Shown one piece after another: positions 1 through 8,259 of a stretch of 64,000 bases of DNA. How positions within the stretch are numbered: position 1 is the stretch's first letter; each line of letters opens with the position of its first letter. The notes beneath the pieces are model-generated. The model was not told the DNA's origin, searched no databases, and saw nothing but the letters and a program-made list of their open reading frames with translations. The stretch is from Gracilimonas sp031581265 (GTDB lineage: Bacteria > Bacteroidota > Rhodothermia > Balneolales > Balneolaceae): positions 1-64,000 of the forward strand of contig NZ_JAVLBQ010000009.1 in the NCBI RefSeq assembly GCF_031581265.1, given 5' to 3'. A program made the position numbers and the translations under genes.

Positions 1-260
1 GTCGTGTAAAGCCCCGAAGTATATTAGTTTTTCAGCAAGCGACGTTGAAGAAAAATCCTTGGAGAAACATTAACATTGTTATCCCATTGCATTTTGAGTG
101 TTTAATCAGGAATGTAGAATCGTTTTTTATTTATAGTTTTTATAAAGGTGAGCACAATTATTTAAAAAAAGATGAGGAAAAAGGTATATTTAAGATGTGC
201 ATTTAGGGCATAGAGGAATGTATTTCATTCCCCCGAGACTCCCCCGAAGGTTTTTTTAAA
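1..260. other. Left-edge stretch without a recognisable gene
   Basis: AT-rich sequence with no ORF of useful length. A 22-codon minus-strand ORF lies near 30-95, but nothing supports its expression. The stretch is downstream of the tRNA-Arg terminator, so it may be the 3' flank of whatever gene lies off the left edge. Confidence 0.4.
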
Positions 261-289
261 CAAAAAAAGAGGGTCAATTAAGACCCTCT
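261..289 (-). terminator. Rho-independent terminator of the tRNA-Arg gene
   Basis: Perfect 8-bp stem (AGAGGGTC at 268-275, GACCCTCT at 282-289) with a 6-nt loop. Read on the minus strand it is followed by seven T residues. It lies 24 bp beyond the 3' end of the tRNA, in the same direction. Confidence 0.75.
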
Positions 290-312
290 AAGTTGTTGTA
301 AAAACAGGTAAG

Positions 313-386
313 TACACCCGGGGGGATTCGAACCTCCAACCGCCTGATTCGTAGTCAGGTACTCTATCCAGTTGAGCTACGGGTGC
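313..386 (-). tRNA. tRNA-Arg (anticodon ACG)
   Basis: The reverse complement folds as a 74-nt tRNA. The acceptor is GCACCCG/CGGGTGT with a G-U closing pair and discriminator A. The D-arm region is TAGCTC...GAGTA. The anticodon stem CTGAC frames the loop CTACGAA, giving anticodon ACG, and the T-loop is GGTTCGAATCC. The 3' CCA is not encoded. A terminator follows on the same strand. Anticodon ACG (modified to ICG) reads CGU, CGC and CGA arginine codons. Confidence 0.95.
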
Positions 387-447
387 AAAAAAATTGAGAG
401 CATCAAAGATAAGAACTTATGTGTCGCAGGGCAATTATTTTTACCGG

Positions 448-645
448 CTAAATTACCCGACATAAAACAAAGGATGCTTTTAAATTTCCGTTATAGCTCA
501 CCGAGAGAATGGTAATATCATCCGATTGGTCCGCTTTGCCCATAAATTTCAGTACATCCACAATCAGGCTTCGGATCAGTTTATCGAGCTCATTATTAGA
601 ATGCTTCGCGAGGAATCTTTCAAGGAGATTATTTTCGTGCCACAA
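448..645 (-). pseudogene. C-terminal remnant of a SpoIIE/PP2C-type serine phosphatase
   Basis: The 65-codon reading frame ends with the motif GKADQSDDITILSVSY. The Q-S-D-D-I-T core is the metal-binding C-terminal signature of SpoIIE/RsbU-type phosphatases, and the preceding helix (LLERFLAKHSNNELDKLI) also fits that family. Only about the last 60 residues of a domain of roughly 200 remain. An in-frame TAA sits two codons upstream of the TTG that opens the frame, so no start can be recovered. It is best read as a 5'-truncated gene fragment. Such phosphatases act on STAS-domain anti-anti-sigma factors, and one is encoded at 5374, but a functional link to this remnant is only inference. Confidence 0.6.
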
Positions 646-850
646 AGCTTACATGGTATGTAACGGTAGATACGGAACATTAACTTTATACATATAGACT
701 AGTAGATCGAATATAGCTAAAAAGCACAATGCTTGATATCAACATCCGAGTTATCACCTGAGGGTATTTCAGTTTTATAAGTCCATAAAACGTCTTTAAA
801 ATCTCATTTTATTTACTACTTTAAGGGTCAATTTTAATTGAGTTCTTGCC

Positions 851-3800
851 ATGCGTCATCATAAAACACCGTATTTACTTTCATTCTTTGCTCTCTTTCT
901 ATTTCTGACCGTTGATGTTTTAGGTCAAACTGATATAAACACCTTCAAAAAAGCCGTAAGCAATTTAGAATTGCGAAGTATTGGTCCTGCCGTTATGGGT
1001 GGGCGAATTGCAGATATTGCGGTTAATCCTGAAGACAAAAGTGAGTGGTATGTAGCGGTAGGCTCGGGAAACCTCTGGAAAACGAACAACAGTGGGACTA
1101 CATGGAATACCGTTTTTGATGATCAGGTATCCTATTCAATAGGAACGGTTACCTTAGATCCCAACAATCCAAGTGTGGTTTGGGTGGGTACCGGTGAAAA
1201 TGTGAGTGGTCGCCATGTAGCCTGGGGCGATGGGGTGTATAAAAGTTTGGATGCCGGGAACAGCTGGCAACATATGGGATTGGAAGGGTCAGAGCATATC
1301 GGGAAGATACTGGTGAACCCGGAGAACAGTGATATGATTTTTGTGGCAGCTGAGGGACCGCTCTGGTCTGAAGGTGGACAAAGGGGATTGTATAAATCCA
1401 TGGATGGCGGAGAAAGTTGGGAAGCAGTACTTACCATCGATGAACATACGGGGGTGACGGATGTCGTATTTGATCCTTCGAATCCGGAAGTGCTTTATGC
1501 CGCTACATATGAAAGAAGAAGGAAAACGTGGTCTTTCATGGCGGGCGGACCCGGTTCAGGTATTTACAAATCGGTTGATCATGGCGAAACATGGAAAGAA
1601 GTGACGAATGGACTACCGAGCGGCGACATGGGTAAGATTGGGCTGGCTGTGACTGCCGCAGATCCACAGATCGTGTACGCAACTATTGAAGCCGGTGTCG
1701 GGGAAAGAGGCTTTTATCGTTCAGCCGATAAAGGGGAGAGCTGGGAAAAACGAAACAGTTATTTATCGGGAGGTACCGGCCCTCATTATTATCAGGAAAT
1801 TGTAGCTTCTCAAACAGATCCGAATTTGGTATATCAGAATGATGTTTTCATCCATGTAACCCGAAATGGCGGAGCTACTTTCGATTACCTGGGTAACGGG
1901 CGGGAAAAGCACAGCGATAACCATGCACTTTGGATTGATCCGGAAAATGGGAAACATCTTATCGCCGGTTCCGATGGCGGTCTGTACGAATCTTTTGATG
2001 AAGGGACTACTTGGAAGTTTTTCCCAAATCTACCTATTGCTCAATTCTACAAAATCGCCATCGATAATGCGGAGCCCTTCTATAATGTAGTGGCCGGAGC
2101 CCAGGATTTAGGAACACTTATCGGCCCGTCAAGAACGACAAATACGGCGGGAGTGCGAAATCAGGATTGGTACGTTCCCTTAGGAGCAGATGGCTATGAT
2201 GCTGCTTTTGATCCTGAAAACCCAGATATCGTATATATGGAAATTCAGGGCGGTGAATTGTATCGACTTGATCGCAAAACAGAAGAAATTATAAGCATCA
2301 AACCTCGTCCCGAACCCAACGATCCACCGGAACGATATAACTGGGACAGTCCGGTTATAATAAGTCCGCACGATAACCATACGCTATATTTTGGATCACA
2401 GCGACTTTGGAAAAGCACGGATCAGGGTGATTCTTGGGAAGCTATAAGTGAAGATCTTACCACCAACACCAATCGCTATACCCTGGAAATGATAGACCGT
2501 GTGCCAAGTGTGGACGCGCTTTATGATAATGGGGCCATGTCATTATATGCTACGTTAACAGCCATTTCTGAGTCGCCAATTCAAGCGGGTTTGCTGTACA
2601 CCGGTTCGGATGATGGATTAATTCACGTAAGTAAAGATGATGGGGAAAGCTGGAATCAAGCCGATGCCCTGCCGGGTGTGCCGGAGCGTTCTTTTATTAA
2701 CGATGTAGAAGCCTCGAAGTTCAATGAAGAAACCGTTTTTGCTGTAGCGGATGCCCATAAACTGGGAGACTATTCTCCATATATTTTTATGAGCACCAAT
2801 GCCGGTAATTCATGGAAATCCATTTCCGGTGATTTACCTGACGGCGTAATCGTCTGGTCTATTAAGCAAGATCATATCGATGAAAACCTGTTGTTCATTG
2901 GGGCAGAAAACGGGATGTATGTCTCTCCAAATAAGGGCGAAAATTGGATCAAGTTTACGAGGGGAGTACCAACTATCGCTTTTCGGGATATTGAACTTCA
3001 TGAACGAGATCATGATTTAGTAGGAGGCACCTTTGGTCGTGGGATTTACATTTTGGATGACTATTCTTCATTGAGAGGTATGCGGGACAACCTGGATTCG
3101 AATACTATTTTCCAGGTAAGGGATGCTTGGTGGTATGTGCCCAATATTCCTATGCAGGCGAAGGGAATGCCATCTCAGGGTTCAATGAATTTCCATACTC
3201 CCAATCCTGAATTCGGGGCGATGATAACCTATTATATTGACGATGTTCCTCAAACAGCGAAACAACAACGCCGTGAAACGGAACAAGCCCTTGAAGCTGA
3301 GGGAGAAGATATTCCATTTCCGGGCTGGGATACATTGTCGGAAGAATCCGAAGAAAATGCCCCAAGCGTACTATTGCTTATCAGGGATGATGAAAATAAT
3401 GCGGTTAGATGGCTGCAGGGTAATACTGCAACAGGCTTGCACCGTATAACATGGGACCTGAGATATCCGGCGCCTAATGCTATTTCACTGTCAACGCCCG
3501 ACTTTCAGCCCCCTTGGGCCGGTTCACCGGAAGGTCCTATGGCTGCACCTGGCACTTATTCCGTAGAACTGTTTATTCTGGATAATGGAGACCTCCAATC
3601 ACAAGGAGCAGTACAGGAATTCGTAGTAAAGCCCACACCCGCAGTGGAAGGAAATGCCAATTTCGAAGCTGTGGCAGCATTTAATAAAACCACCAGTGAT
3701 ATATATCGACAAATGATTGTAGAGAGCAGAAAGTTGGGCGAAGTCAGTAACAAACTTAGTTATATGAGGGAGGCAATAAAGCAAGCCAGTTCTGCTGAAC

Positions 3801-4114
3801 CTGCGCTATTTGAAGGTTTGAAAGAACTTGAAAGTGAACTTGCTGATATACAAGAAGCCTTGTCAGGAGACCGAACCCGAGGAGCATGGAATGAAGCTTC
3901 GGCACCGTCAATGATGTCAAGAATATGGATGGCGAGAAGTGGATGGTCCACTACACAAGCACCCACAGAAACCAGCCGAAGACAATTGGAAATTGCCAAG
4001 GCTCAATTTGATGAATACTTAACTACTACGGAATCATTTTTTGATATGGTATCCGCGTTTGAAGAAGAGCTGGCTGCTGCAGGAGCCCCATATACGCCGG
4101 GAAGGAATAACTAA
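851..4114 (+). CDS. Secreted VPS10/sortilin-like Asp-box beta-propeller protein
   Basis: A 1087-residue exported protein with a signal peptide (residues 1 to about 25, ending VDVLGQ). About ten Asp-box/BNR motifs of the S-x-D-x-G-x-x-W type run through residues 80-720 (for example SLDAGNSW, SMDGGESW, SVDHGETW, STDQGDSW, SKDDGESW). This pattern belongs to the VPS10/sortilin-like and WD40/YVTN-like propeller proteins that are common in Bacteroidota and Balneolota and are often annotated as 'glycosyl hydrolase' without proof. The last 300 or so residues lack the repeats and include a helical, Gln/Glu-rich tail. The substrate is unknown. The ATG at 851 is supported by the signal peptide. The gene stands alone between a remnant and a convergent membrane-protein gene. 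Confidence 0.85.
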   Translation: MRHHKTPYLLSFFALFLFLTVDVLGQTDINTFKKAVSNLELRSIGPAVMGGRIADIAVNPEDKSEWYVAVGSGNLWKTNNSGTTWNTVFDDQVSYSIGTVTLDPNNPSVVWVGTGENVSGRHVAWGDGVYKSLDAGNSWQHMGLEGSEHIGKILVNPENSDMIFVAAEGPLWSEGGQRGLYKSMDGGESWEAVLTIDEHTGVTDVVFDPSNPEVLYAATYERRRKTWSFMAGGPGSGIYKSVDHGETWKEVTNGLPSGDMGKIGLAVTAADPQIVYATIEAGVGERGFYRSADKGESWEKRNSYLSGGTGPHYYQEIVASQTDPNLVYQNDVFIHVTRNGGATFDYLGNGREKHSDNHALWIDPENGKHLIAGSDGGLYESFDEGTTWKFFPNLPIAQFYKIAIDNAEPFYNVVAGAQDLGTLIGPSRTTNTAGVRNQDWYVPLGADGYDAAFDPENPDIVYMEIQGGELYRLDRKTEEIISIKPRPEPNDPPERYNWDSPVIISPHDNHTLYFGSQRLWKSTDQGDSWEAISEDLTTNTNRYTLEMIDRVPSVDALYDNGAMSLYATLTAISESPIQAGLLYTGSDDGLIHVSKDDGESWNQADALPGVPERSFINDVEASKFNEETVFAVADAHKLGDYSPYIFMSTNAGNSWKSISGDLPDGVIVWSIKQDHIDENLLFIGAENGMYVSPNKGENWIKFTRGVPTIAFRDIELHERDHDLVGGTFGRGIYILDDYSSLRGMRDNLDSNTIFQVRDAWWYVPNIPMQAKGMPSQGSMNFHTPNPEFGAMITYYIDDVPQTAKQQRRETEQALEAEGEDIPFPGWDTLSEESEENAPSVLLLIRDDENNAVRWLQGNTATGLHRITWDLRYPAPNAISLSTPDFQPPWAGSPEGPMAAPGTYSVELFILDNGDLQSQGAVQEFVVKPTPAVEGNANFEAVAAFNKTTSDIYRQMIVESRKLGEVSNKLSYMREAIKQASSAEPALFEGLKELESELADIQEALSGDRTRGAWNEASAPSMMSRIWMARSGWSTTQAPTETSRRQLEIAKAQFDEYLTTTESFFDMVSAFEEELAAAGAPYTPGRNN

Positions 4115-4357
4115 TAACTGAAAGCAATTACCTCAGCCCAAACACCATTAAGGAAATGTTCGGTGTTGGAACTGCGGATTATTGGGATTAAAGGATCTCG
4201 CTGATTTCAGCAATACCTGAATCCGTGTTAATCCGAAAATCCGGTTAATCTGTGGTTCAAATAGCATATTTCGGAAGAAGCGGAGCATAGAAATTTTAGG
4301 TTATTTAAAAGGTTGGAAGAGGGACAAATAAAAGTTCATGTGATTAACTGTTTAGTT

Positions 4358-5064
4358 TCAAATTGATGCAAACCAATCCGCAAAAGATTGCCACCAGTTT
4401 AAGCCCGTAAGATCAAAATAAATGGGGATTTCAATAATTAAATAAAGCAGTAGTAAGCTGGGATATACCCATTTGGCTTTTCTATTATTACGGTCAATAA
4501 TGGATAAAGCTATCAGGATCACATTGATAAACCCGAACGTTATCCACTGATTGCTAATTTGAAGCTCGGGTGCAATCATCCCGATAAACCGGGCCAGGAT
4601 CGGGTCGATGAAGGTAAATGAAGTAGCTATCATCAATCGGGCATGAACGGTTTTTTTTTGCGATAATAGATGGCAAACCCGTAGGTGAAAGCAAAAACAA
4701 AAGCGAGAGAGAGTTGCAAGTAAAGCACATAGGTGCGCAGTGAAAATAAAGATTCTGATGCTGTTGAGATCTTATTATGTGCCAACAGTAAGATACTGAT
4801 AATAACCAAGCCGGCTATGGAATATGAAATTTTCCCCAAGGTGCGATGCAGGTCCAACAGACGTTTTTTTATGAGATACGGCTGCACAATCAGTAGAGCA
4901 AACCAAAAAATGGCCGTAAAGGCGTGAAAGTGGACATAAAATGAACTCTCAAAAAATAAGAGGTAATAGCTTTGCCAAAAAGCCACAATAGATAATAACA
5001 GAAGTCCAATAATCAGTGTGCTTGAATTTGTGTAATCCAGCTTAGCTGTTTTCATAGGCCTCAA
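4358..5064 (-). pseudogene. Multi-pass membrane protein gene split by a single-base frameshift
   Basis: Two ORFs (5064-4633, 143 aa; 4636-4358, 92 aa) overlap by four bases and look like halves of one protein of about 230 residues with six or seven membrane segments. The first has His-rich membrane motifs (HFHAFTAIFW, LHRTLGKISY) and ends in KKKPFMPD. The break is at a run of nine T at 4651-4659 (A9 on the coding strand). Reading one extra A gives KKKTVHARLMIATSFTFIDP, which runs smoothly into the second ORF and matches the usual 'H-x-R-x-MIAT' continuation I recall for such proteins. Function unknown. Explanations are a genuine pseudogene, a homopolymer sequencing error, or -1 frameshifting or transcriptional slippage on A9. 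Confidence 0.7.
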
Positions 5065-5373
5065 GTATTCTACACCGAATAATCCGATATCAGATGTAAT
5101 TAACTATACAATTTTGATTAAGGGAGAAAATCTGTAAAACAATGATTGCCTGAATATTACATCAAACCAGAAATACAGTACCCGTTAATTAGTTATTAAA
5201 GTTAGTATGGCTTTTCATTAGAAGAGAAATCACTAAAGACAAATCAAACCCATAACTTTTAATAAATATCTTAAACTAACACAATATTTTTCATATCAAA
5301 ATACGATAGGACTGGATTTTAAAGCAGAAAATTGTATTAATGGAACACCCTTTTTAACCAAACAGCTATTATT
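5065..5373. other. Divergent intergenic region, no gene
   Basis: AT-rich 309-bp gap between the divergent membrane-protein gene and the STAS gene. It must hold promoters for both, but I see no clear TAnnTTTG box at a convincing spacing, and no ORF or RNA. Confidence 0.4.
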
Positions 5374-5724
5374 ATGAACTACAATGTTTCGGAACGGTAC
5401 AATTGTGTAATTATCAGTCTTAAAGGTAATGTTATGGGAGGTCCTGATGCGGAAGAATTCAGAGACCAGCTCCACAAATTTATTGATGAAGGAAAGAAAG
5501 AGGTAATTGTAGATCTCGGAAAAGTAAAGTTCATGAACTCATCCGGACTTGGAATTTTAATTGGCGGGATGACAACCATGAAAAATGCAGGTGGTGAAAT
5601 GGTTATTTGCCAGGCTGACAAAAAAATCGAAAGCTTGTTGATGGTAACACAGCTTATTAAAGTTTTCAATCACTTCCGCACACTGGATGAAGCCGTGGAA
5701 CATTTTAGCGATGACGAAGAGTAA
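5374..5724 (+). CDS. STAS-domain anti-anti-sigma factor (RsbV/SpoIIAA-like)
   Basis: This 116-residue protein is essentially one STAS domain. The hallmark loop reads MNSSGLGILIGG at residues 54-65, placing the phosphorylatable Ser at about S56/S57, as in SpoIIAA and RsbV. In that family the unphosphorylated form binds an HPK-like anti-sigma kinase and frees a sigma factor, and a SpoIIE-type phosphatase reverses phosphorylation. No anti-sigma kinase or sigma factor is adjacent; the only related piece is the phosphatase remnant at 448-645. It is a single-gene unit followed by a strong hairpin terminator. Cytosolic. Confident on domain, unsure on target pathway. Confidence 0.85.
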   Translation: MNYNVSERYNCVIISLKGNVMGGPDAEEFRDQLHKFIDEGKKEVIVDLGKVKFMNSSGLGILIGGMTTMKNAGGEMVICQADKKIESLLMVTQLIKVFNHFRTLDEAVEHFSDDEE

Positions 5725-5725
5725 T

Positions 5726-5758
5726 AAAAAATCCCGCACTAACTGAATAATGCGGGAT
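5726..5758 (-). terminator. Hairpin with minus-strand T-run
   Basis: Stem ATCCCGCA (5731-5738) with TGCGGGAT (5751-5758). On the minus strand it is followed by six T. It could end minus-strand transcripts that pass the R1 element from ahcY, or help insulate the STAS gene. Confidence 0.4.
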
Positions 5759-5774
5759 CAACATTTTTCACAAG

Positions 5775-5809
5775 CCATCCGGTGATTTATTTCACCGGAC
5801 GGTTTTTTT
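5775..5809 (+). terminator. Terminator of the STAS gene
   Basis: Near-perfect 11-bp stem (CCATCCGGTGA / TCACCGGACGG) with a 6-nt loop and seven T directly after it, 50 bp past the STAS stop codon. Confidence 0.75.
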
Positions 5810-5848
5810 ACACTTGTAAATTAATACTATCCACTAATTGTCATCCTT

Positions 5849-6122
5849 GTAGATGTTAGATCATTCGATGACAGCTACTAGTTTTTTTTAAAATAAAACG
5901 GAAATGTCCTCCCTTGAGGGAGGTGCCGGGCTGAGCGGATGCGAAGTCTGGCGGTGGGTGTTGGTGCTAAGGGCAACACCTCTCTTACTATTCCCAATAC
6001 CTTAGATTCTGAGTTGTATCACTCTACACTTTCCTTGACACCAACACCCCTCAAAATCAGTCAGGAACAACTGACTGATTTATCTCCCCTCAAGGGGAGA
6101 CTTCACTTACTTAACATCTACA
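5849..6122 (-). repeat. R1 dispersed element, copy A
   Basis: About 274 bp. Outer ends are inverted (TGTAGATGTTAGA at 5849 and TTAACATCTACA ending at 6122). Inside are the palindrome CCTCCCTTGAGGGAGG, the box GCGGATGCGAAGTCTGGCGG, the inverted pair around GGGTGTTGGTGC...GACACCAACACCCC, the stem AATCAGTCAG/CTGACTGATT, and the palindrome CTCCCCTCAAGGGGAG. It is oriented opposite to copies D and E. It lies between the STAS gene and the 3' end of ahcY. Confidence 0.85.
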
Positions 6123-6152
6123 GGTGTGAAAACCTTAATTGTTTAAATTTTA

Positions 6153-7466
6153 TTAATACCGGTACTGATCAGATTTATAAGGCCCTTTAATCGGTACACC
6201 GATATATTCGGCTTGCTCTTTTGTAAGAGTTTCCAATTCAACACCAATCTTTGAAAGGTGCAGACGAGCCACTTTCTCATCCAGTGATTTTGGCAGTACA
6301 TGCACACCCGGCTCAAATTCTTCCGGACGATTCCAAAGTGCAATTTGTGCCAGCGTTTGGTTGGTGAAGCTGTTGCTCATTACAAAAGATGGATGTCCGG
6401 TTGCATTACCGAGGTTCATCAATCTTCCTTGTGAAAGCAGTACTACTTGTCTGCCCGTTTCTTCAATGGTAAACAAATCAACCTGTGGCTTAATGTTTTC
6501 TTCTTCAGAATGCTCTTTCAGCCAGGCTACATCAATCTCATTATCAAAGTGACCAATATTTCCAACGATGGCTTTGTCTTTCATCTTCAGGAAGTGGCGG
6601 TCTTTGATGATGTCTTTGTTACCGGTTGCGGTTACAAAGATATCTCCTTCCTCAACGGCGCTGTCCATAGTTTTAACTTCATAGCCATCCATTGCGGCCT
6701 GTAGTGCACAAATAGGGTCAATCTCGGTGACAATAATCCGGGCTCCTGCACCACTTAATGAAGCGGCTGTTCCTTTTCCTACATCTCCGTATCCGGCTAC
6801 AACAGCTACTTTGCCTGCCATCATTACATCGGTGGCACGACGAATAGCATCGGCTGCAGATTCACGGCAACCATATTTATTATCAAACTTTGATTTGGTA
6901 ACAGAATCGTTCACGTTGATAGCGGGGAGGGTCAACGTACCTTTACGCTCACGTTCAATCAGGCGAAGTACACCGGTGGTGGTTTCTTCAGAAATGCCGT
7001 TGATGCCATCAATGAGCTCTGGATATTCGTCAAGTACCATATTGGTGAGGTCGCCACCGTCATCTAAAATCATATTTAGTGGCTGTCCGTCAGGGAAGAA
7101 TAGGGTTTGCTCAATGGCCCAGTTAAATTCTTCTTCGTTCATTCCCTTCCAGGCATACACCGGAACGCCGGCTTCAGCCATAGCAGCTGCGGCATGATCT
7201 TGGGTGGAATAAATATTACAAGACGACCAGGTTACATCGGCTCCAAGCTCGATCAGCGTTTCAATAAGTACCGCAGTTTGGATGGTCATGTGCAAACATC
7301 CGGCAATACGGGCACCTTTAAGCGGCTGCTCGTCTTTGTATTCTTCTCGGATGGCCATCAAGCCGGGCATCTCGGCTTCAGCTAAGTCGATTTCCTGCCG
7401 ACCATAATGGGCCAACGAAATATCTTTTACTTTATAAGGTAGTTTCTCTTCTTTTACTTCAGGCAT
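6153..7466 (-). CDS. ahcY: S-adenosylhomocysteine hydrolase
   Basis: Catalyses reversible hydrolysis of S-adenosyl-L-homocysteine to adenosine and homocysteine in the activated methyl cycle; NAD-dependent and cytosolic. The 437-residue protein matches the family's usual length and begins in the typical way (YKVKDISLAHYGRQEI). It has the conserved substrate motif NVNDSVTKSKFDNKYGCRES, the Rossmann NAD motif GYGDVGKG near residue 222, and the C-terminal KSDQYRY, which contributes Lys and Tyr to the NAD site. It starts 6 bp after the stop of the TlpA-like lipoprotein gene, so the two are probably co-transcribed from the promoter near 8044. R1 copy A lies just downstream. Confidence 0.97.
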   Translation of the reverse strand: MPEVKEEKLPYKVKDISLAHYGRQEIDLAEAEMPGLMAIREEYKDEQPLKGARIAGCLHMTIQTAVLIETLIELGADVTWSSCNIYSTQDHAAAAMAEAGVPVYAWKGMNEEEFNWAIEQTLFFPDGQPLNMILDDGGDLTNMVLDEYPELIDGINGISEETTTGVLRLIERERKGTLTLPAINVNDSVTKSKFDNKYGCRESAADAIRRATDVMMAGKVAVVAGYGDVGKGTAASLSGAGARIIVTEIDPICALQAAMDGYEVKTMDSAVEEGDIFVTATGNKDIIKDRHFLKMKDKAIVGNIGHFDNEIDVAWLKEHSEEENIKPQVDLFTIEETGRQVVLLSQGRLMNLGNATGHPSFVMSNSFTNQTLAQIALWNRPEEFEPGVHVLPKSLDEKVARLHLSKIGVELETLTKEQAEYIGVPIKGPYKSDQYRY

Positions 7467-7472
7467 AATGAA

Positions 7473-8000
7473 TTATGATGTTTTGTTTTGTTCTATAATT
7501 TCTTTGGTGTCTTGATAGTCATTTCCGGTTAAACCGAGCTCCGCTTTAATCAAATAACCTTGTGGGTCTAAAAATACTTTAAAAGGAATTCCGAGAGTAA
7601 TGACTTCATCTCCAACTTTATTTGTGTCCAATACATACTCAAAATCGTAATCTTGATTATTCATGAAATTTTGGACGTCTTCACGGGTATCAGAATTATT
7701 TAAATTTACGGCAACTACAACAAAGTCGTCCGGGTATTCATTCTGAAGTGAATCCATGGCCGGAAAGACTTGTAAACAAGGACCACACCAGGTTTCCCAA
7801 AAATCAACAAGTACGACTTTACCCTCGAGGTCTTCAACTTTTAAAGTTTCTCCATCCAAGGTTTCAAACTCAGCATTCCAGATAGCTTGGTCAATATTCT
7901 GTTCAGTTTCGGTGAGCTCCCTGGGATTTTGACGTTCAGAAGAACAGGCTGTAACTGCCATAATTATTATTACTGATACGACAAAAAAGGCATGTTTCAT
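7473..8000 (-). CDS. TlpA/ResA-like thioredoxin-fold lipoprotein
   Basis: A 175-residue extracytoplasmic thiol-disulfide protein. The start is placed at the internal ATG (8000), not the longer frame from 8111, because translation from there gives a clean lipoprotein signal (MKHAFFVVSV...AVTAC, lipobox Cys at about 19). The longer start would also lie upstream of the candidate -7 box at 8044-8051. The thioredoxin motif WCGPC sits near residue 70, and the cis-Pro loop TLGIPFKVF and DPQG turn follow. The family reduces or exchanges disulfides of envelope proteins, often for cytochrome c maturation; the partner here is unknown. It is directly upstream of ahcY. Confidence 0.85.
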   Translation of the reverse strand: MKHAFFVVSVIIIMAVTACSSERQNPRELTETEQNIDQAIWNAEFETLDGETLKVEDLEGKVVLVDFWETWCGPCLQVFPAMDSLQNEYPDDFVVVAVNLNNSDTREDVQNFMNNQDYDFEYVLDTNKVGDEVITLGIPFKVFLDPQGYLIKAELGLTGNDYQDTKEIIEQNKTS

Positions 8001-8043
8001 AAAAAGGTGTATAGTTGAAATTAACTTGGTCAAAAAATAACAC

Positions 8044-8051
8044 TCAAAGAT
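8044..8051 (-). promoter_or_regulatory. Candidate -7 box (TATCTTTG) for tlpA-like/ahcY
   Basis: On the minus strand TATCTTTG matches the Bacteroidota consensus TAnnTTTG and lies 43 bp upstream of the chosen ATG at 8000. No convincing -33 TTG is seen, so the call is tentative. Confidence 0.4.
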
Positions 8052-8259
8052 ACAATATAGTTCTGATAATGTAGAGCCCAGATTCCTGATGAATATTTTT
8101 TCTTGATGCAAAATAGAGTCATTAAAAAATGGAATGCTCTTGGAATAGTTTGTTAAATAATTTTTTTGTTTATTAATATTGGATTAATGTTTAGAACAGG
8201 TGAATCTGTGATAAATTAAATTCTTATTAAAATTAAAGATTAACCAAAATCATAATACT

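Noticed and set aside
5939..6190. An 83-codon plus-strand ORF downstream of the STAS gene
   Set aside because: It lies within R1 copy A and runs into the 3' end of ahcY; no start signal or protein-like pattern.
7473..8111. Longer TlpA-like frame starting at 8111
   Set aside because: The extra 37 residues precede a complete lipoprotein signal and would start upstream of the candidate promoter box; the start at 8000 is preferred.
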